64,000 nucleotides of DNA from contig NZ_RKHX01000001.1 in the NCBI RefSeq assembly GCF_003755175.1, forward strand, positions 1 to 64,000, given 5' to 3'. Origin of the DNA: Cellulomonas sp. PhB150. GTDB lineage: Bacteria; Actinomycetota; Actinomycetes; Actinomycetales; Cellulomonadaceae. Every line of letters starts with the position of its first letter. Position 1 is the first letter of the stretch. The notes under the pieces are model-generated. The model did no database searches and was not told where the DNA came from. It was given only the letters and a program-made list of their open reading frames with translations. Shown piece after piece: positions 47,797 to 56,297 of this stretch. The position numbers and the translations under genes are program-made.

Positions 47797-50676
47797 ATGC
47801 GCCCGCTGGTGCGGATCCTGGGCCGGTCGGCGGCGCGTGCCGCCCAGCATGCACAACTGCCGTCGCCCGACGTGCTCGAGCTGCGGGTGCACGGCGTCGC
47901 GAACACGCCGCCCGCAGCGATGCTCGGGCTCGACCCGACGCAGATCGAGCAGGTGGACGGCGACGCGCTCGGCAGCTTCTGGGCGGCGACGCCGCGCGCG
48001 CTGGGCACCGAGCGCCCCGCGGGCGACCCGCGGGTCCCGCCGCCCGGCGTCCGGCGCGAGGGCTACTCGTGGGGCGCGATGGCCCGCCTCTCGACCGTTC
48101 CGGCCCTGGGCAAGGCGAGCGGCCTGGTCGCGGGCGTCATCCGGGCGCTGTGGGTGCTGATCATCCCGTTCGGCCTGGCCAACGTCGCGTACTGGACGCG
48201 GGACGCCGACGAGCCCACCGGCCGCCGCTCGTCGGCCGCGGGCGGGCTGGTGCGGCTCTTCGGTCTCGCGCTGACGCTGCTGTGGGTCGCGACGACCGCC
48301 ACGGTCGCACTCGGCATCGTCGGCGCGCAGTGCTACGGCCCGCGCACCACGCTCGACGTGGCCGTCCCCGGGCAGGGGACCACGAGCGTCGACTACGTGC
48401 TGACCTGCTCCGCGCTGCCCGACCAGCTCGACTCGTGGGCGCGCTGGTCGTCCGGGTCGCGCACGGCCGTGCTCGCCGTCCTGGCCGCGGCGGCGGTCCT
48501 CGCCCTCGCCGCGGTCGGCTCGACGGGCCGGCTGCGCTACGAGCGGCGGATGTCGGGGACCAAGGCGCGCGGGCTGGCCACCGGGACCGCGATGGACGAC
48601 GGCAAGGTCTGGCCCATGCTCGCCCGCCCGGGCTTCTGGACCCACGCCAAGCGCTCGTCCGTGCTCTGGTACCAGCACCTGTCGGCCGCGTTCGCCCTGC
48701 TCGCCGTGCTGCTGGCGTGGCACTTCCTGTACCGCGACGAGCCCGAGTGCTGGGACGCGACCGGGTTCGGCGCGCGGGGCTGTCTCGGTCCCGACGTGTG
48801 GACGGCGTCGGGGAACGGGTCGTGGGCGGTCATGGTCGCCGTCGGCGTGCTGCTGCTCGTGGTCGTCGCGTTCCGGGTGGCGCGCGTGCGGCTCGACCCG
48901 CTCCCGCACGGCGCCTCGCGAGCCGCCGCGACGTCCGACGCCGAGGTGTCGCGCGCACCCGACGCCGCCCTGTTCGGCGTGGGCTTCGCACTGTTCGGGT
49001 GGGCTGTCGTCGTGGTGGCGGGCAGCGGCGACGAGCCCCTGCGGCCGAGCGACCCGGCGGCGGTGCCGTTCCTCGGGCTCGCCGCGGTGCCGAGCCTGCT
49101 CATCGGGCTCATGGTGGTGCTGTGCGTCGCGTCGGTCGGGCTGCGCTCGCGACTGCGGGCCGCGGTGTGGGCGCCGTGCGTGGTGGTCGCGGTCGGGGGA
49201 GCGGTGACGGCGCTGCTGTGGCCGGACGGCGCCGGCGGGGTCGTCTCACGCTCGGTCACCGGGGTGGCGTTCGTCGTGCTGCTCGTCGTGGCCGTCGTCG
49301 CAAACGCCCGGCACCGCACGCGCTCGCGCGAGGGCTGGTCCGGGCGTGGCCCGTTCGTCCTGCTCGCCACGTCGGCCGGCATCGCAATGGTGCTCAGCGC
49401 GGCGACGGTCCTCGGTGTGGTCGCCTGGCTGCAGGCTCCGGGTGCCCCGGAGAACGCGAGCGTCCCCGCGCAGGTCACGGCCGCGCTGAGCGAGGTGGCC
49501 GCCGCGGACCGGCTGCGCGACCCGGTGACCGTCGAGGTCGCCGCGCCGGTGCAGCTCGTCACGCCGCCGGGGTACGTCGAGTTCGCCGTCATGAGCGTCG
49601 CCGTGATCGCCGTCCTGGCGGTCCTGATGATCGTGCTGTCGGCGCGCATGGGGGCGCTGCGCTCGCGGCCGCTGCCCGTCATCCCCGGGGACGCGCCGCC
49701 CGCCACGCCGGACAAGGGAGTCGACCAGGCGATCCAGCGCGGGCGTCGGCACGCCGCCCTGGCGCACCGTGCCGAGCGCATCGTCGGCGTGGTCGGGACC
49801 GCGTTCTTCCTCGCCCTGGTCGGCACGCTCCTGCTGCCGGATCCCGACGAGCAGGTCGCCGGCTTCTGGGGCGACGTGTGGGACCTGGGCGTGCAGTGGT
49901 CGACGAAGGCAGTGGTGCTGGCGTTCGGGCTCGTCGTCGCCAGCGTCGTCGGCGCCGGTTCCAAGAAGTCCCTGGCCCGGCCCTGGGGGCTGCTGTGGGA
50001 CCTCATGTGCTTCCTGCCGCGCGCCGCGCACCCGTTCGCCCCGCCCTGCTACGCGGAGCGGGTCGTGCCCGAGCTGCGTGCCCGCATCGACACCTGGCTG
50101 GGCGACGACCTCGACCCCGCCTCGGTGCCTCCGAGCCAGCGCCGCTCGTTGCAGGGGCGGCGCGTGGTCATCTCGGCGCACAGCCTCGGCGGCGTCGTCG
50201 CGGTCGCCGCGCTGCTCGCCCGCTGGGACGGACCCGCAGGGCCGAACGACGACCGCGTCGCGCTGCTCACCTACGGCACGCAGCTGCGCGCGTACTTCGG
50301 CCGGTTCTTCCCCGAGCTGTTCGGTCCGGCGGTGCTGGGGACCCACCCGGTCGCGCCCGCGCGGCTGTGGGCCGCCGACCCGTGGGCGGCGCCGCTCCCT
50401 GCGGACGCCGCGCCGGACGCCATCACCGTCGTCGAGTCCCTGACCACTCCGGGTCACCCGACCCGGTGGCGCAGCCTGTGGCGGCGCACGGACTTCATCG
50501 GCTTCCCCGTCGACGCGTACTCGGCGGACGGGACCGGCATCGACCACCCCGCTCAAGAGGTCGACGACGTCGCCTACCTGCTGACCATCGCCGCGCACAG
50601 CGGGTACCCGAACGCGCCCGAGTACCGCGGACAGCTCGACGAGCTCGTCGGCCTGCTGCGCAACGACGGCCCCTAG
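47797..50676 (+). CDS. Large integral membrane protein with serine-hydrolase motif
   Basis: 959 residues, unknown function. It begins with a soluble segment holding the conserved VLELRVHGVANTPPAAML (about 26-43), which resembles the first strand of an alpha/beta hydrolase. At least eight hydrophobic helices are spread between about 110 and 720. Near the C-terminus VVISAHSLGGVVAVAALLAR contains a nucleophile-elbow-like AHSLG with S796. Likely later triad members are the Asp residues around 880-930 and the His in IAAHSGYPNAPEY near 935. A hydrolase fold interrupted by membrane helices, acting on lipids, is a reasonable guess. Start: ATG six bases after GAGGGAG. It stands alone, followed by an MFS gene with its own -10. 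Confidence 0.85.
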   Translation: MRPLVRILGRSAARAAQHAQLPSPDVLELRVHGVANTPPAAMLGLDPTQIEQVDGDALGSFWAATPRALGTERPAGDPRVPPPGVRREGYSWGAMARLSTVPALGKASGLVAGVIRALWVLIIPFGLANVAYWTRDADEPTGRRSSAAGGLVRLFGLALTLLWVATTATVALGIVGAQCYGPRTTLDVAVPGQGTTSVDYVLTCSALPDQLDSWARWSSGSRTAVLAVLAAAAVLALAAVGSTGRLRYERRMSGTKARGLATGTAMDDGKVWPMLARPGFWTHAKRSSVLWYQHLSAAFALLAVLLAWHFLYRDEPECWDATGFGARGCLGPDVWTASGNGSWAVMVAVGVLLLVVVAFRVARVRLDPLPHGASRAAATSDAEVSRAPDAALFGVGFALFGWAVVVVAGSGDEPLRPSDPAAVPFLGLAAVPSLLIGLMVVLCVASVGLRSRLRAAVWAPCVVVAVGGAVTALLWPDGAGGVVSRSVTGVAFVVLLVVAVVANARHRTRSREGWSGRGPFVLLATSAGIAMVLSAATVLGVVAWLQAPGAPENASVPAQVTAALSEVAAADRLRDPVTVEVAAPVQLVTPPGYVEFAVMSVAVIAVLAVLMIVLSARMGALRSRPLPVIPGDAPPATPDKGVDQAIQRGRRHAALAHRAERIVGVVGTAFFLALVGTLLLPDPDEQVAGFWGDVWDLGVQWSTKAVVLAFGLVVASVVGAGSKKSLARPWGLLWDLMCFLPRAAHPFAPPCYAERVVPELRARIDTWLGDDLDPASVPPSQRRSLQGRRVVISAHSLGGVVAVAALLARWDGPAGPNDDRVALLTYGTQLRAYFGRFFPELFGPAVLGTHPVAPARLWAADPWAAPLPADAAPDAITVVESLTTPGHPTRWRSLWRRTDFIGFPVDAYSADGTGIDHPAQEVDDVAYLLTIAAHSGYPNAPEYRGQLDELVGLLRNDGP

Positions 50677-50694
50677 CGGCCCTATCCTCGGCAC

Positions 50695-51999
50695 ATGCCC
50701 GGAGATCCGCAGGTCGACGCGGTACAGAAGCACGCCGGGTTCCACCGCGACCCGCTGACCTTCGCGTTCTACGGCAACTTCGTCATCTGGGGCTGGCTGC
50801 TGTACAGCTTCAACCCGAGCGTGACGCTGCTGGCCGACGACTTCGACATCTCCCTGGCGCAGGCGGGTCTGCACGGCACGGCGATGGCGGGCGGAGGCAT
50901 CGTCGCCGCGTTCCTGTCGCCGCGGCTCGTCCGCCGCTGGGGTCGCCGCACGGCGCTCTTCATCTCCTACGCGGCCATCACCGTCGGCATCCTCGCCCTG
51001 ATCACGGCGAAGGACCTGCCCTCGAGCCTGACCGCCGTCCTCGTCCTGGCGATCGGCGGCAACATCGCGATCAGTGCCGCGCAGCCCGGGCTCGCGCTGC
51101 ACCACGGCCCGGCCGCGTCGGCCGCCGTGACCGAGGCCAACGGCGTCGGCTCGTCGATCGGGCTCGTCGGACCGCTCGCCGTCGGGGTGTGCGTCGCGAT
51201 CGGCTGGGGCTGGCGTCCCGCCGTCGCCGTCACGGTCCTCATCGCCGCGATCACGGCCGTGATGCTCGCGCGGATGCCGGTGGGCGGCGCGATGACACCG
51301 CCCGCACGCCGCGCGCATGCGGGGGACACCTTGCGCGCCGACGGCGAGCAGCCGCTGCTCGGCTCCGTCGAGGCGCTGGCCGTGGCCGTCGTCGACCCGA
51401 CCGACCCGCACGACGACGCCGCTGACCGCCGCGCGCTGAACCGCCTGCCCGCCTGGTGCTTCCTGGTCTCGGTGGTCGCGGCGATCGCGCTCGAGATGAC
51501 GACGACCTACTGGTCCACCGACCTCGTCCGCGAGCAGACCGGGGCCGGCGCGGGCATCGCCGCCGCCACGACCGCCGGGCTCGTCGCGGGCATGTCGGTG
51601 ATCCGCTTCGTCATGGGGCCGATCTCGCTGCGGATACAGCCCGCGCTGATCCTGGTCGCCGGTTTCGTCGTCTCGATCGGCGGCTGGGCGATCCTGTGGA
51701 CCGCGACGACCCCCGCGGTCGCGATCCTCGGTCTGTTCGTCACCGGGCTCGGCTTCGGGGTGCAGTACCCGCTGTCGATCTCGCTGCTCATCGCCACCGC
51801 TCCGGGAGCCGGCGACGCCGCCCAGTCCCGGGCCACGCTCGCCGGCGGCGTCGCCGTCGGCGTCGCACCGTTCGCGCTCGGCGCGCTCGCGGACGCGGTC
51901 GGCATCCACGCCGCGTTCGCGGTCGTCCCTGCCGCCGCCGTGCTCGGCTGCGCCGCGGCCGCGCTCGGTGGCCGGCTGGTGCGCGCGCCGCGCTCCTGA
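50695..51999 (+). CDS. MFS transporter
   Basis: 434 residues, about twelve membrane helices. The motif RRWGRRTALF at the helix 2-3 loop (motif A position) is typical. A polar loop of about 50 residues (about 200-250) sits between the two halves. TATCCT (50683-50688) lies six bases before the ATG with no Shine-Dalgarno, so the transcript may be leaderless. The substrate is unknown. Confidence 0.92.
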   Translation: MPGDPQVDAVQKHAGFHRDPLTFAFYGNFVIWGWLLYSFNPSVTLLADDFDISLAQAGLHGTAMAGGGIVAAFLSPRLVRRWGRRTALFISYAAITVGILALITAKDLPSSLTAVLVLAIGGNIAISAAQPGLALHHGPAASAAVTEANGVGSSIGLVGPLAVGVCVAIGWGWRPAVAVTVLIAAITAVMLARMPVGGAMTPPARRAHAGDTLRADGEQPLLGSVEALAVAVVDPTDPHDDAADRRALNRLPAWCFLVSVVAAIALEMTTTYWSTDLVREQTGAGAGIAAATTAGLVAGMSVIRFVMGPISLRIQPALILVAGFVVSIGGWAILWTATTPAVAILGLFVTGLGFGVQYPLSISLLIATAPGAGDAAQSRATLAGGVAVGVAPFALGALADAVGIHAAFAVVPAAAVLGCAAAALGGRLVRAPRS

Positions 52000-52019
52000 C
52001 GCCTGGGAGAATCCTCGTC

Positions 52020-52832
52020 GTGATCGAGCACATCGACGACTCCCGGGACCCGCGTCTCAGCGACTACTTCGACCTGACCGACGTCCGGCTGCGCCGCTCC
52101 CGCGAGGCCGCCGAGGGCCTGTACATGGCGGAGAGCTCGAAGGTCATCGGCCGCGCGCTCGAGCTCGGCCACCAGCCGCGCTCGCTGCTGACCACCGAGC
52201 GCTGGCTGTACACGTTCGAGGACCTCATCGCGGGCGCGGAGGGCCGGTTCGGGCCTATCCCCGTCTACGTCGGCACCTCCGAGATCGTCGAGCAGCTCAC
52301 GGGCTTCAACCTGCACCGCGGCGCTCTCGCTGCGATGCACCGGCCGCCGCTGCCGTCGATGACCGACCTCGTCTCGTCCGCCCGGCGCATCGCGGTGCTC
52401 GACGGCCTCGTCGACCACACCAACGTCGGCGCCCTGTTCCGCAGCGCGGCCGCCCTGGGCATCGACGCCATCGTCCTGTCCCCGGACTGCGCCGACCCCC
52501 TCTACCGGCGCTCCGTGCGCGTCTCGATGGGCGCCGCGCTCACGCTGCCGTACACGCGCGCCACGTCCTGGGCCGCCGACCTGCAGGCGCTGCGCGCGGA
52601 GGGCTTCACGCTGGCCGCGCTGGCGCTGAGCGACGACTCGGTCGACCTGGCCGACTTCGCGGCGGACCTGCCCGAGCGCGTGGCATGGATGCTCGGGTCG
52701 GAGGGGCACGGGTTGTCGAAGACCGCGCTGGCTGCGGCCGACGTGGTCGTGCGGATCCCGATGGAGATGGGGATCGACTCGCTCAACGTCGCGGCGGCGA
52801 GCGCGGTGGCGTTCTGGGCGTCGCGAGAGTGA
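52020..52832 (+). CDS. TrmH/SpoU family RNA 2'-O-methyltransferase
   Basis: 270 residues. An N-terminal substrate-binding domain (LRRSREAAEGLYMAESSKVI) is followed by the trefoil-knot SPOUT domain. Motif 1 is DHTNVGALFRSAAALGID, motif 2 MLGSEGHGLS, and motif 3 IPMEMGIDSLNVAAASAV. It methylates rRNA or tRNA ribose; the target is unknown. The GTG at 52020 fits family length. The stop overlaps the start of the following frameshifted gene (GTGA). Confidence 0.93.
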   Translation: MIEHIDDSRDPRLSDYFDLTDVRLRRSREAAEGLYMAESSKVIGRALELGHQPRSLLTTERWLYTFEDLIAGAEGRFGPIPVYVGTSEIVEQLTGFNLHRGALAAMHRPPLPSMTDLVSSARRIAVLDGLVDHTNVGALFRSAAALGIDAIVLSPDCADPLYRRSVRVSMGAALTLPYTRATSWAADLQALRAEGFTLAALALSDDSVDLADFAADLPERVAWMLGSEGHGLSKTALAAADVVVRIPMEMGIDSLNVAAASAVAFWASRE

Positions 52833-53277
52833 CCCGGTGGGAGCGGCTCCGCGCTGCGTTCGCGCCGCGGGTCGAGCCTGAACCTGTGCTCCCGATGTCG
52901 CCCGCGGAGGCGCTGGCGGCGGTCGGCGACACGCTGGCCCCTGTGCGTGCAGCCGCGGGCGTGATCCTGCTCGCTCGGAAGACCTCGACAGCGTCTCGGA
53001 CCTCCTCGACCGGCTCCTCCTCGATCCCGAGAACACGTTCGTCACCTACGAGACGGCCTTGGCGCTGGTCGCTCGAGGTGATGTCGATGGGCTCCGCTTG
53101 GTCGCCTCAGCGCTGGAGCGGGCGGACGAGGACTCTGCCAACTGGCTCGTGGACGCGGTGATCTGCCCGGAGTCCGAGGACGAGTGGTTGCTCACGTCGT
53201 CGCTGTTGGACGAGGCCGCCGAGGACGACGACGCGGATGTCGCCGCGGGAGCGGTGCGCCTGCGGGCCTTGATGTGA
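52829..53277 (+). pseudogene. Frameshifted HEAT-like helical protein gene
   Basis: The GTG at 52829 overlaps the methyltransferase stop and opens a helical protein (TRWERLRAAFAPRVEPEP, EALAAVGDTLAPVRAA). Codon bias and helical pattern are lost in this frame after about 52970. They continue in the -1 frame from about 52978 (EDLDSVSDLLDRLLLD, ALALVARGDVDGLRLVASAL) to the stop at 53275-53277. The second frame has no start codon before 53059. Restoring one base around 52970-52980 would give one protein of about 149 residues. It is either a recent 1-base deletion, a sequencing error or, less likely, a programmed shift. The product would resemble HEAT-repeat proteins; function unknown. Confidence 0.75.
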
Positions 53278-53468
53278 GCTCGGGCAGGGCCGGACTGGCG
53301 GCTCACCGGGGTCTACTTCCTGACCTTCTCGAACCCCGCGAGGGGACGACCCGTGTGAGCCCTTACCGTCAGGGCGGCCAACCGGTCTCGATGATGACGT
53401 CGTCGCACTGGCAGCGCAACGGGATTCGTCGCCGCGCGCTGCGCGCCGGACCTGCTTACCGTGCGTGC
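53278..53468. other. Intergenic stretch after the frameshifted gene
   Basis: About 190 bases with lower coding character than the rest of the window. I see no gene. TACCGT at 53457-53462 is the probable -10 of the next gene. Confidence 0.6.
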
Positions 53469-53858
53469 ATGCCCCTCACCACGCGCGCCATCGGCGACGA
53501 GAGCTTCGCCTTCCTGACCACCTTCCGTCGCACCGGCGTCGGCGTCCCGACGGCCGTCTGGCTCGTCCGGGACGGCGACGCGCTGCTCGTCACGACGGCG
53601 GCGAGCACGGGCAAGGTCAAGCGGCTGCGCAACGACAGCCGCGTCGAGCTGCGTCCGTGCACGCGTTCCGGCAAGGTCGCCGACGACGCCCCCGTGCTCA
53701 CCGGCACCGCGCAGGTGCGCGACGACCGGGAGATCCTCGACACCGTCACGCGCCTGATGCGCGCGAAGTACGGGCTGCAGTACCGGGTCCTCATGCTCGT
53801 CGAGAAGCTCAGCCGCAAGCAGGGCAACCGCGTGATCCTCCGCATCACGCCAGCCTGA
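53469..53858 (+). CDS. PPOX-class (F420/FMN-binding split-barrel) oxidoreductase
   Basis: 129 residues. The split-barrel pattern is clear: FLTTFRRTGVGVPTAVWLVRDG, LLVTTAASTGKVKRLRNDSRV and VLTGTAQVRDD. These features match the pyridoxamine-5'-phosphate-oxidase-like F420-dependent family of actinobacteria. The cofactor and substrate are unknown. TACCGT lies six bases before the ATG, with no Shine-Dalgarno. Confidence 0.88.
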   Translation: MPLTTRAIGDESFAFLTTFRRTGVGVPTAVWLVRDGDALLVTTAASTGKVKRLRNDSRVELRPCTRSGKVADDAPVLTGTAQVRDDREILDTVTRLMRAKYGLQYRVLMLVEKLSRKQGNRVILRITPA

Positions 53859-53863
53859 GCGCG

Positions 53864-54325
53864 TCAGCCGAAGACGTGCGGCCCCTGCAGGTGCTCGACC
53901 AGCACGTCGAGCGCGCTGACCCAGCCGTCGTAGAAGCTGCCGTCGCCCACCGCGCCCTCGACGCCCTGCAGCTGGAAGGTCATCCTCGTGAGCTCACCCA
54001 GCGGCTCGATCGTGACGGTGGCGATCGGGGAGTCGTCCGGGTCGGCGCCCGGCTCGCCCCAGGTGAAGACGAGACGCTCGTGCGGCACGATCTCGCGGTA
54101 GACGCCGCCGGTGGGGTAGGCATCGCCGGTCTCGTCGTTGACCATCGTGTAGGCGTAGCGGCCGCCGACCTGCAGGTCGACCTGGACGCTGTCCCGCGGG
54201 GTCGTCGCGCCGCGGGGGTGCCACCAGTGCGCCAGCTCGTCGGGGTCGGTCCAGGCGGTCCAGAGCTCCTCCGGGGTCGCATCGATCTCGCGCGTGAGGG
54301 TGAAGCCCTTGGTCGTGTCGATCAT
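53864..54325 (-). CDS. SRPBCC / AHSA1-domain protein
   Basis: 153 residues. The AHSA1 pattern is seen in REIDATPEELWTAWTDPDELAHWW-type sequence, GGRYAYTMVND, RLVFTWGEPG and the C-terminal FYDGWVSALDVLVEHL. Such proteins form a hydrophobic cavity. The pairing with an ArsR regulator (ATGA overlap) is very common; the physiological role is unclear. Start: ATG after AAGGAGCGAC. Confidence 0.92.
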   Translation of the reverse strand: MIDTTKGFTLTREIDATPEELWTAWTDPDELAHWWHPRGATTPRDSVQVDLQVGGRYAYTMVNDETGDAYPTGGVYREIVPHERLVFTWGEPGADPDDSPIATVTIEPLGELTRMTFQLQGVEGAVGDGSFYDGWVSALDVLVEHLQGPHVFG

Positions 54326-54663
54326 GGTGTCGCTCCTTGTCGTCGCTTCTCGCGGATCCGTTCCTCGAGCAGGTCGAACCGCTCGTTCCACTCGGCCTTG
54401 CGCTCGGCGATCCACGCGGACGCGTCGTCGAGCCCTTCCTCCCGGATGCTGCACTGGCGCCACTGGGCGTCCACGGTCCGCTCGACGAGGCCCGCGCTCT
54501 CCAGCACGCCGAGGTGCTGGGAGACCGCCGGTCGGCTGATCGGGTAGGGCGCGGCGAGCTCGCCGACGCTGATCGGCCCGTGGGACAGGCGGGTCAGGAT
54601 GTCGCGGCGCGTGGGATCGGCCAGGGCGCTGAACACCCGGCTGAGCTCGTCGGTGGCTGGCAT
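54322..54663 (-). CDS. ArsR family transcriptional regulator
   Basis: 113 residues. Winged helix with LADPTRRDILTRLSHGPISV and the recognition helix region PISRPAVSQHLGVLESAGLV. No CxC-type metal site is seen; the only cysteine is in QWRQCSIRE, so metal sensing is unlikely. It overlaps the AHSA1 gene by ATGA and has a palindrome at its promoter, so autoregulation is probable. CGGAG precedes the ATG. Confidence 0.93.
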   Translation of the reverse strand: MPATDELSRVFSALADPTRRDILTRLSHGPISVGELAAPYPISRPAVSQHLGVLESAGLVERTVDAQWRQCSIREEGLDDASAWIAERKAEWNERFDLLEERIREKRRQGATP

Positions 54664-54674
54664 GACACTCCGTA

Positions 54675-54692
54675 TGTAAGGAAGTGCTTACA
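54675..54692 (-). promoter_or_regulatory. Operator of the ArsR-AHSA1 operon
   Basis: The 18-bp inverted repeat TGTAAG-N6-CTTACA lies 12 bases before the regulator ATG and overlaps the likely -10 (TACATA on the minus strand). It is among the most AT-rich short stretches nearby. The size and symmetry suit a dimeric winged-helix regulator. Confidence 0.75.
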
Positions 54693-54739
54693 CACTAGAC
54701 CCGGCGGTGATCCGTGACAATGGCTGGCGAGGGGGTGGT

Positions 54740-55156
54740 GTGAGCGTGGGGGACCTGCTGGTCGTGCTCTCGTCCGTGCCGTTGTCGCTGAGCGTGCTGC
54801 TGCTGTTCAACCGGCACGGTGCGCTCGTCGACTGGAGCGGCTCCGTGGGCGCCCTGCGCGGCGTGCGCGTGCGGGGGACGTGCTTCCTCGTCGGGCTCCT
54901 CATGCTCGGCGCGGGCCTGACCCTCGGCCTGCAGCAGGGCTGGACCGCCACGTCGGGCGCTGTCGCCGGGTTCGCCGCGGGAGCCATGCTCGTCTTCGCC
55001 GCCTACCGTCCGGCGACCGTCTTCGAGGAGCAGGTGGGCCGGCGCCACCGTGCACCGAAGGTCAGGCTCGACCGCGCGGCACGCGCGAGGTCCGCGGCGG
55101 CGTTCGGGTGCAGCGCCGTGGCAGCAGTGGTGCTGATCGCGATGGCCGTCTTCTAG
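54740..55156 (+). CDS. Small membrane protein of unknown function
   Basis: 138 residues, about four hydrophobic helices: VGDLLVVLSSVPLSLSVLLL at the N-terminus, FLVGLLMLGAGLTLGLQ, SGAVAGFAAGAMLVFAA and a final AAFGCSAVAAVVLIAMAVF. A charged loop (RRHRAPKVRLDRAARARS) precedes the last helix. The GTG at 54740 follows GAGGGGG; a GTG at 54707 is an alternative start. It overlaps the convergent YbaK-like gene by four bases. No family is recognised. Confidence 0.75.
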   Translation: MSVGDLLVVLSSVPLSLSVLLLFNRHGALVDWSGSVGALRGVRVRGTCFLVGLLMLGAGLTLGLQQGWTATSGAVAGFAAGAMLVFAAYRPATVFEEQVGRRHRAPKVRLDRAARARSAAAFGCSAVAAVVLIAMAVF

Positions 55157-55719
55157 GCGAGGGCCAGCCCGTCGACGACCTCGACGCCGGGCATGGCCGC
55201 GAGGAGCGCGCCCGGCAGGGCGATCTTCGAGTGCCGCACGCCCGAGCCGATCACCACGATCCCGCCGGCCTCGGGGTCGTCGACCGCGACCCGCGCGTCC
55301 AGCAGCAGCCGGTAGTCCTCGGGGAGCCCGACGGGCGTGATCCCGCCGTACTCCATGCCCGACTCGGCCGTCGCGCGGTCCATCGGCAGGAACGAGCACT
55401 TGCGCACGTCGAGCAGCCGCTTGACGGTCGAGTTCACGTCGGCCCGCGTCGTGGCTCGCACCAGCGCGGCGGCGATCCTCTCGGTGCCCTCTCGTCGGCC
55501 CGCGACCAGGACGCAGTTCACCGACGCGGACGGCGGCAGGTCGAACGCCTCGGTCAGTGCGGCGGTGTCGGCCAGGTCCGGGTCGATCTGCGCGACGAGG
55601 ACCTCGTCGGCCACCCGTGGCTCGCTCACGGCCCACGCGGTCAGGGCGGCCGCCGTGCTGGGGGCGACGAGGTCCAGGTGGGCGAGGGCGCGCGCCCAGG
55701 TCAGGGTCCCGAGAGTCAT
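55153..55719 (-). CDS. YbaK/EbsC-type aminoacyl-tRNA deacylase
   Basis: 188 residues. The YbaK fold is seen in SVNCVLVAGRREGTERIAAALV, TTRADVNSTVKRLLDVRKCSF and GGITPVGLPEDYRLLLDARV. These proteins hydrolyse mischarged tRNAs such as Cys-tRNAPro or Ala-tRNAPro. The conserved lysine equivalent is in NSTVKRLL. TAGCCT (55732-55727, minus strand) lies seven bases before the ATG, with no Shine-Dalgarno. Confidence 0.9.
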   Translation of the reverse strand: MTLGTLTWARALAHLDLVAPSTAAALTAWAVSEPRVADEVLVAQIDPDLADTAALTEAFDLPPSASVNCVLVAGRREGTERIAAALVRATTRADVNSTVKRLLDVRKCSFLPMDRATAESGMEYGGITPVGLPEDYRLLLDARVAVDDPEAGGIVVIGSGVRHSKIALPGALLAAMPGVEVVDGLALA

Positions 55720-55729
55720 GCCCGGCAGG

Positions 55730-56272
55730 CTACCCAGCGTTCTGGTAGGTCGGCACGATCAGCCCACGGGCGATCGTGTGGAAGACGACGGCGGTGTTGG
55801 CGGCGCCCGGCATCGCGTCCTTGCTCAGGCCCAGCGAGGCCGTGTCGAGCGCGTGCACGACGAAGAAGTAGCGGTGCACCTGGTCGCGCGGCGGCGGTGC
55901 CGCACCCTTGTAGACGGGCTCGCCGTCGTCCCCGCGGAGCATGAACGAGCCCGCGGGCAGGGTGCCCCCCGGCGAGCCCGCGCCGCGCTCGAGCGAGGTG
56001 GTGTCCTTCGGCAGGTCGACGAGGGTCCAGTGCCACCAGCCGGCCGGACCGGGGGCGTCGGGGTCGTAGCAGGTGACCCAGAACGACTGGGTCTGCTCCG
56101 GGAAGCCGGACCAGCTCAGCTGCGGGGAGACGTTGTCGCCTCGGTCGGTGTTGGTGTGCTCGTCGGGCAGGCGCACGTCGTGCTGGATGTCGTCGCTGGT
56201 GACGGTGAAGGTGGGCACCGGCGGCAGCAGGTCGTACGGGTGCGGGGCGACGGGTCGGGTCAGCGAGGTCAT
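55730..56272 (-). CDS. PEBP / YbhB-YbcL family protein
   Basis: 180 residues. The phosphatidylethanolamine-binding-protein signature is present: CYDPDAPGPAGWWHWTLVDLP, followed by PPPRDQVHRYFFVVHALD. No signal peptide is seen. Bacterial members have no established common function. GATGAT on the minus strand lies six bases before the ATG. It ends 11 bases upstream of the YbaK-like start region. Confidence 0.92.
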   Translation of the reverse strand: MTSLTRPVAPHPYDLLPPVPTFTVTSDDIQHDVRLPDEHTNTDRGDNVSPQLSWSGFPEQTQSFWVTCYDPDAPGPAGWWHWTLVDLPKDTTSLERGAGSPGGTLPAGSFMLRGDDGEPVYKGAAPPPRDQVHRYFFVVHALDTASLGLSKDAMPGAANTAVVFHTIARGLIVPTYQNAG

Positions 56273-56297
56273 CTGGCCATCATCGTGCGGGTCGCGC

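Noticed and set aside
47754..51425. A 1223-codon plus-strand frame over the membrane protein and MFS genes
   Set aside because: It is an Arg/Ala/Gly-rich shadow of two convincing proteins in another frame.
52829..53277. Programmed frameshifting in the HEAT-like gene
   Set aside because: No slippery sequence or downstream stimulatory structure is visible at the transition.
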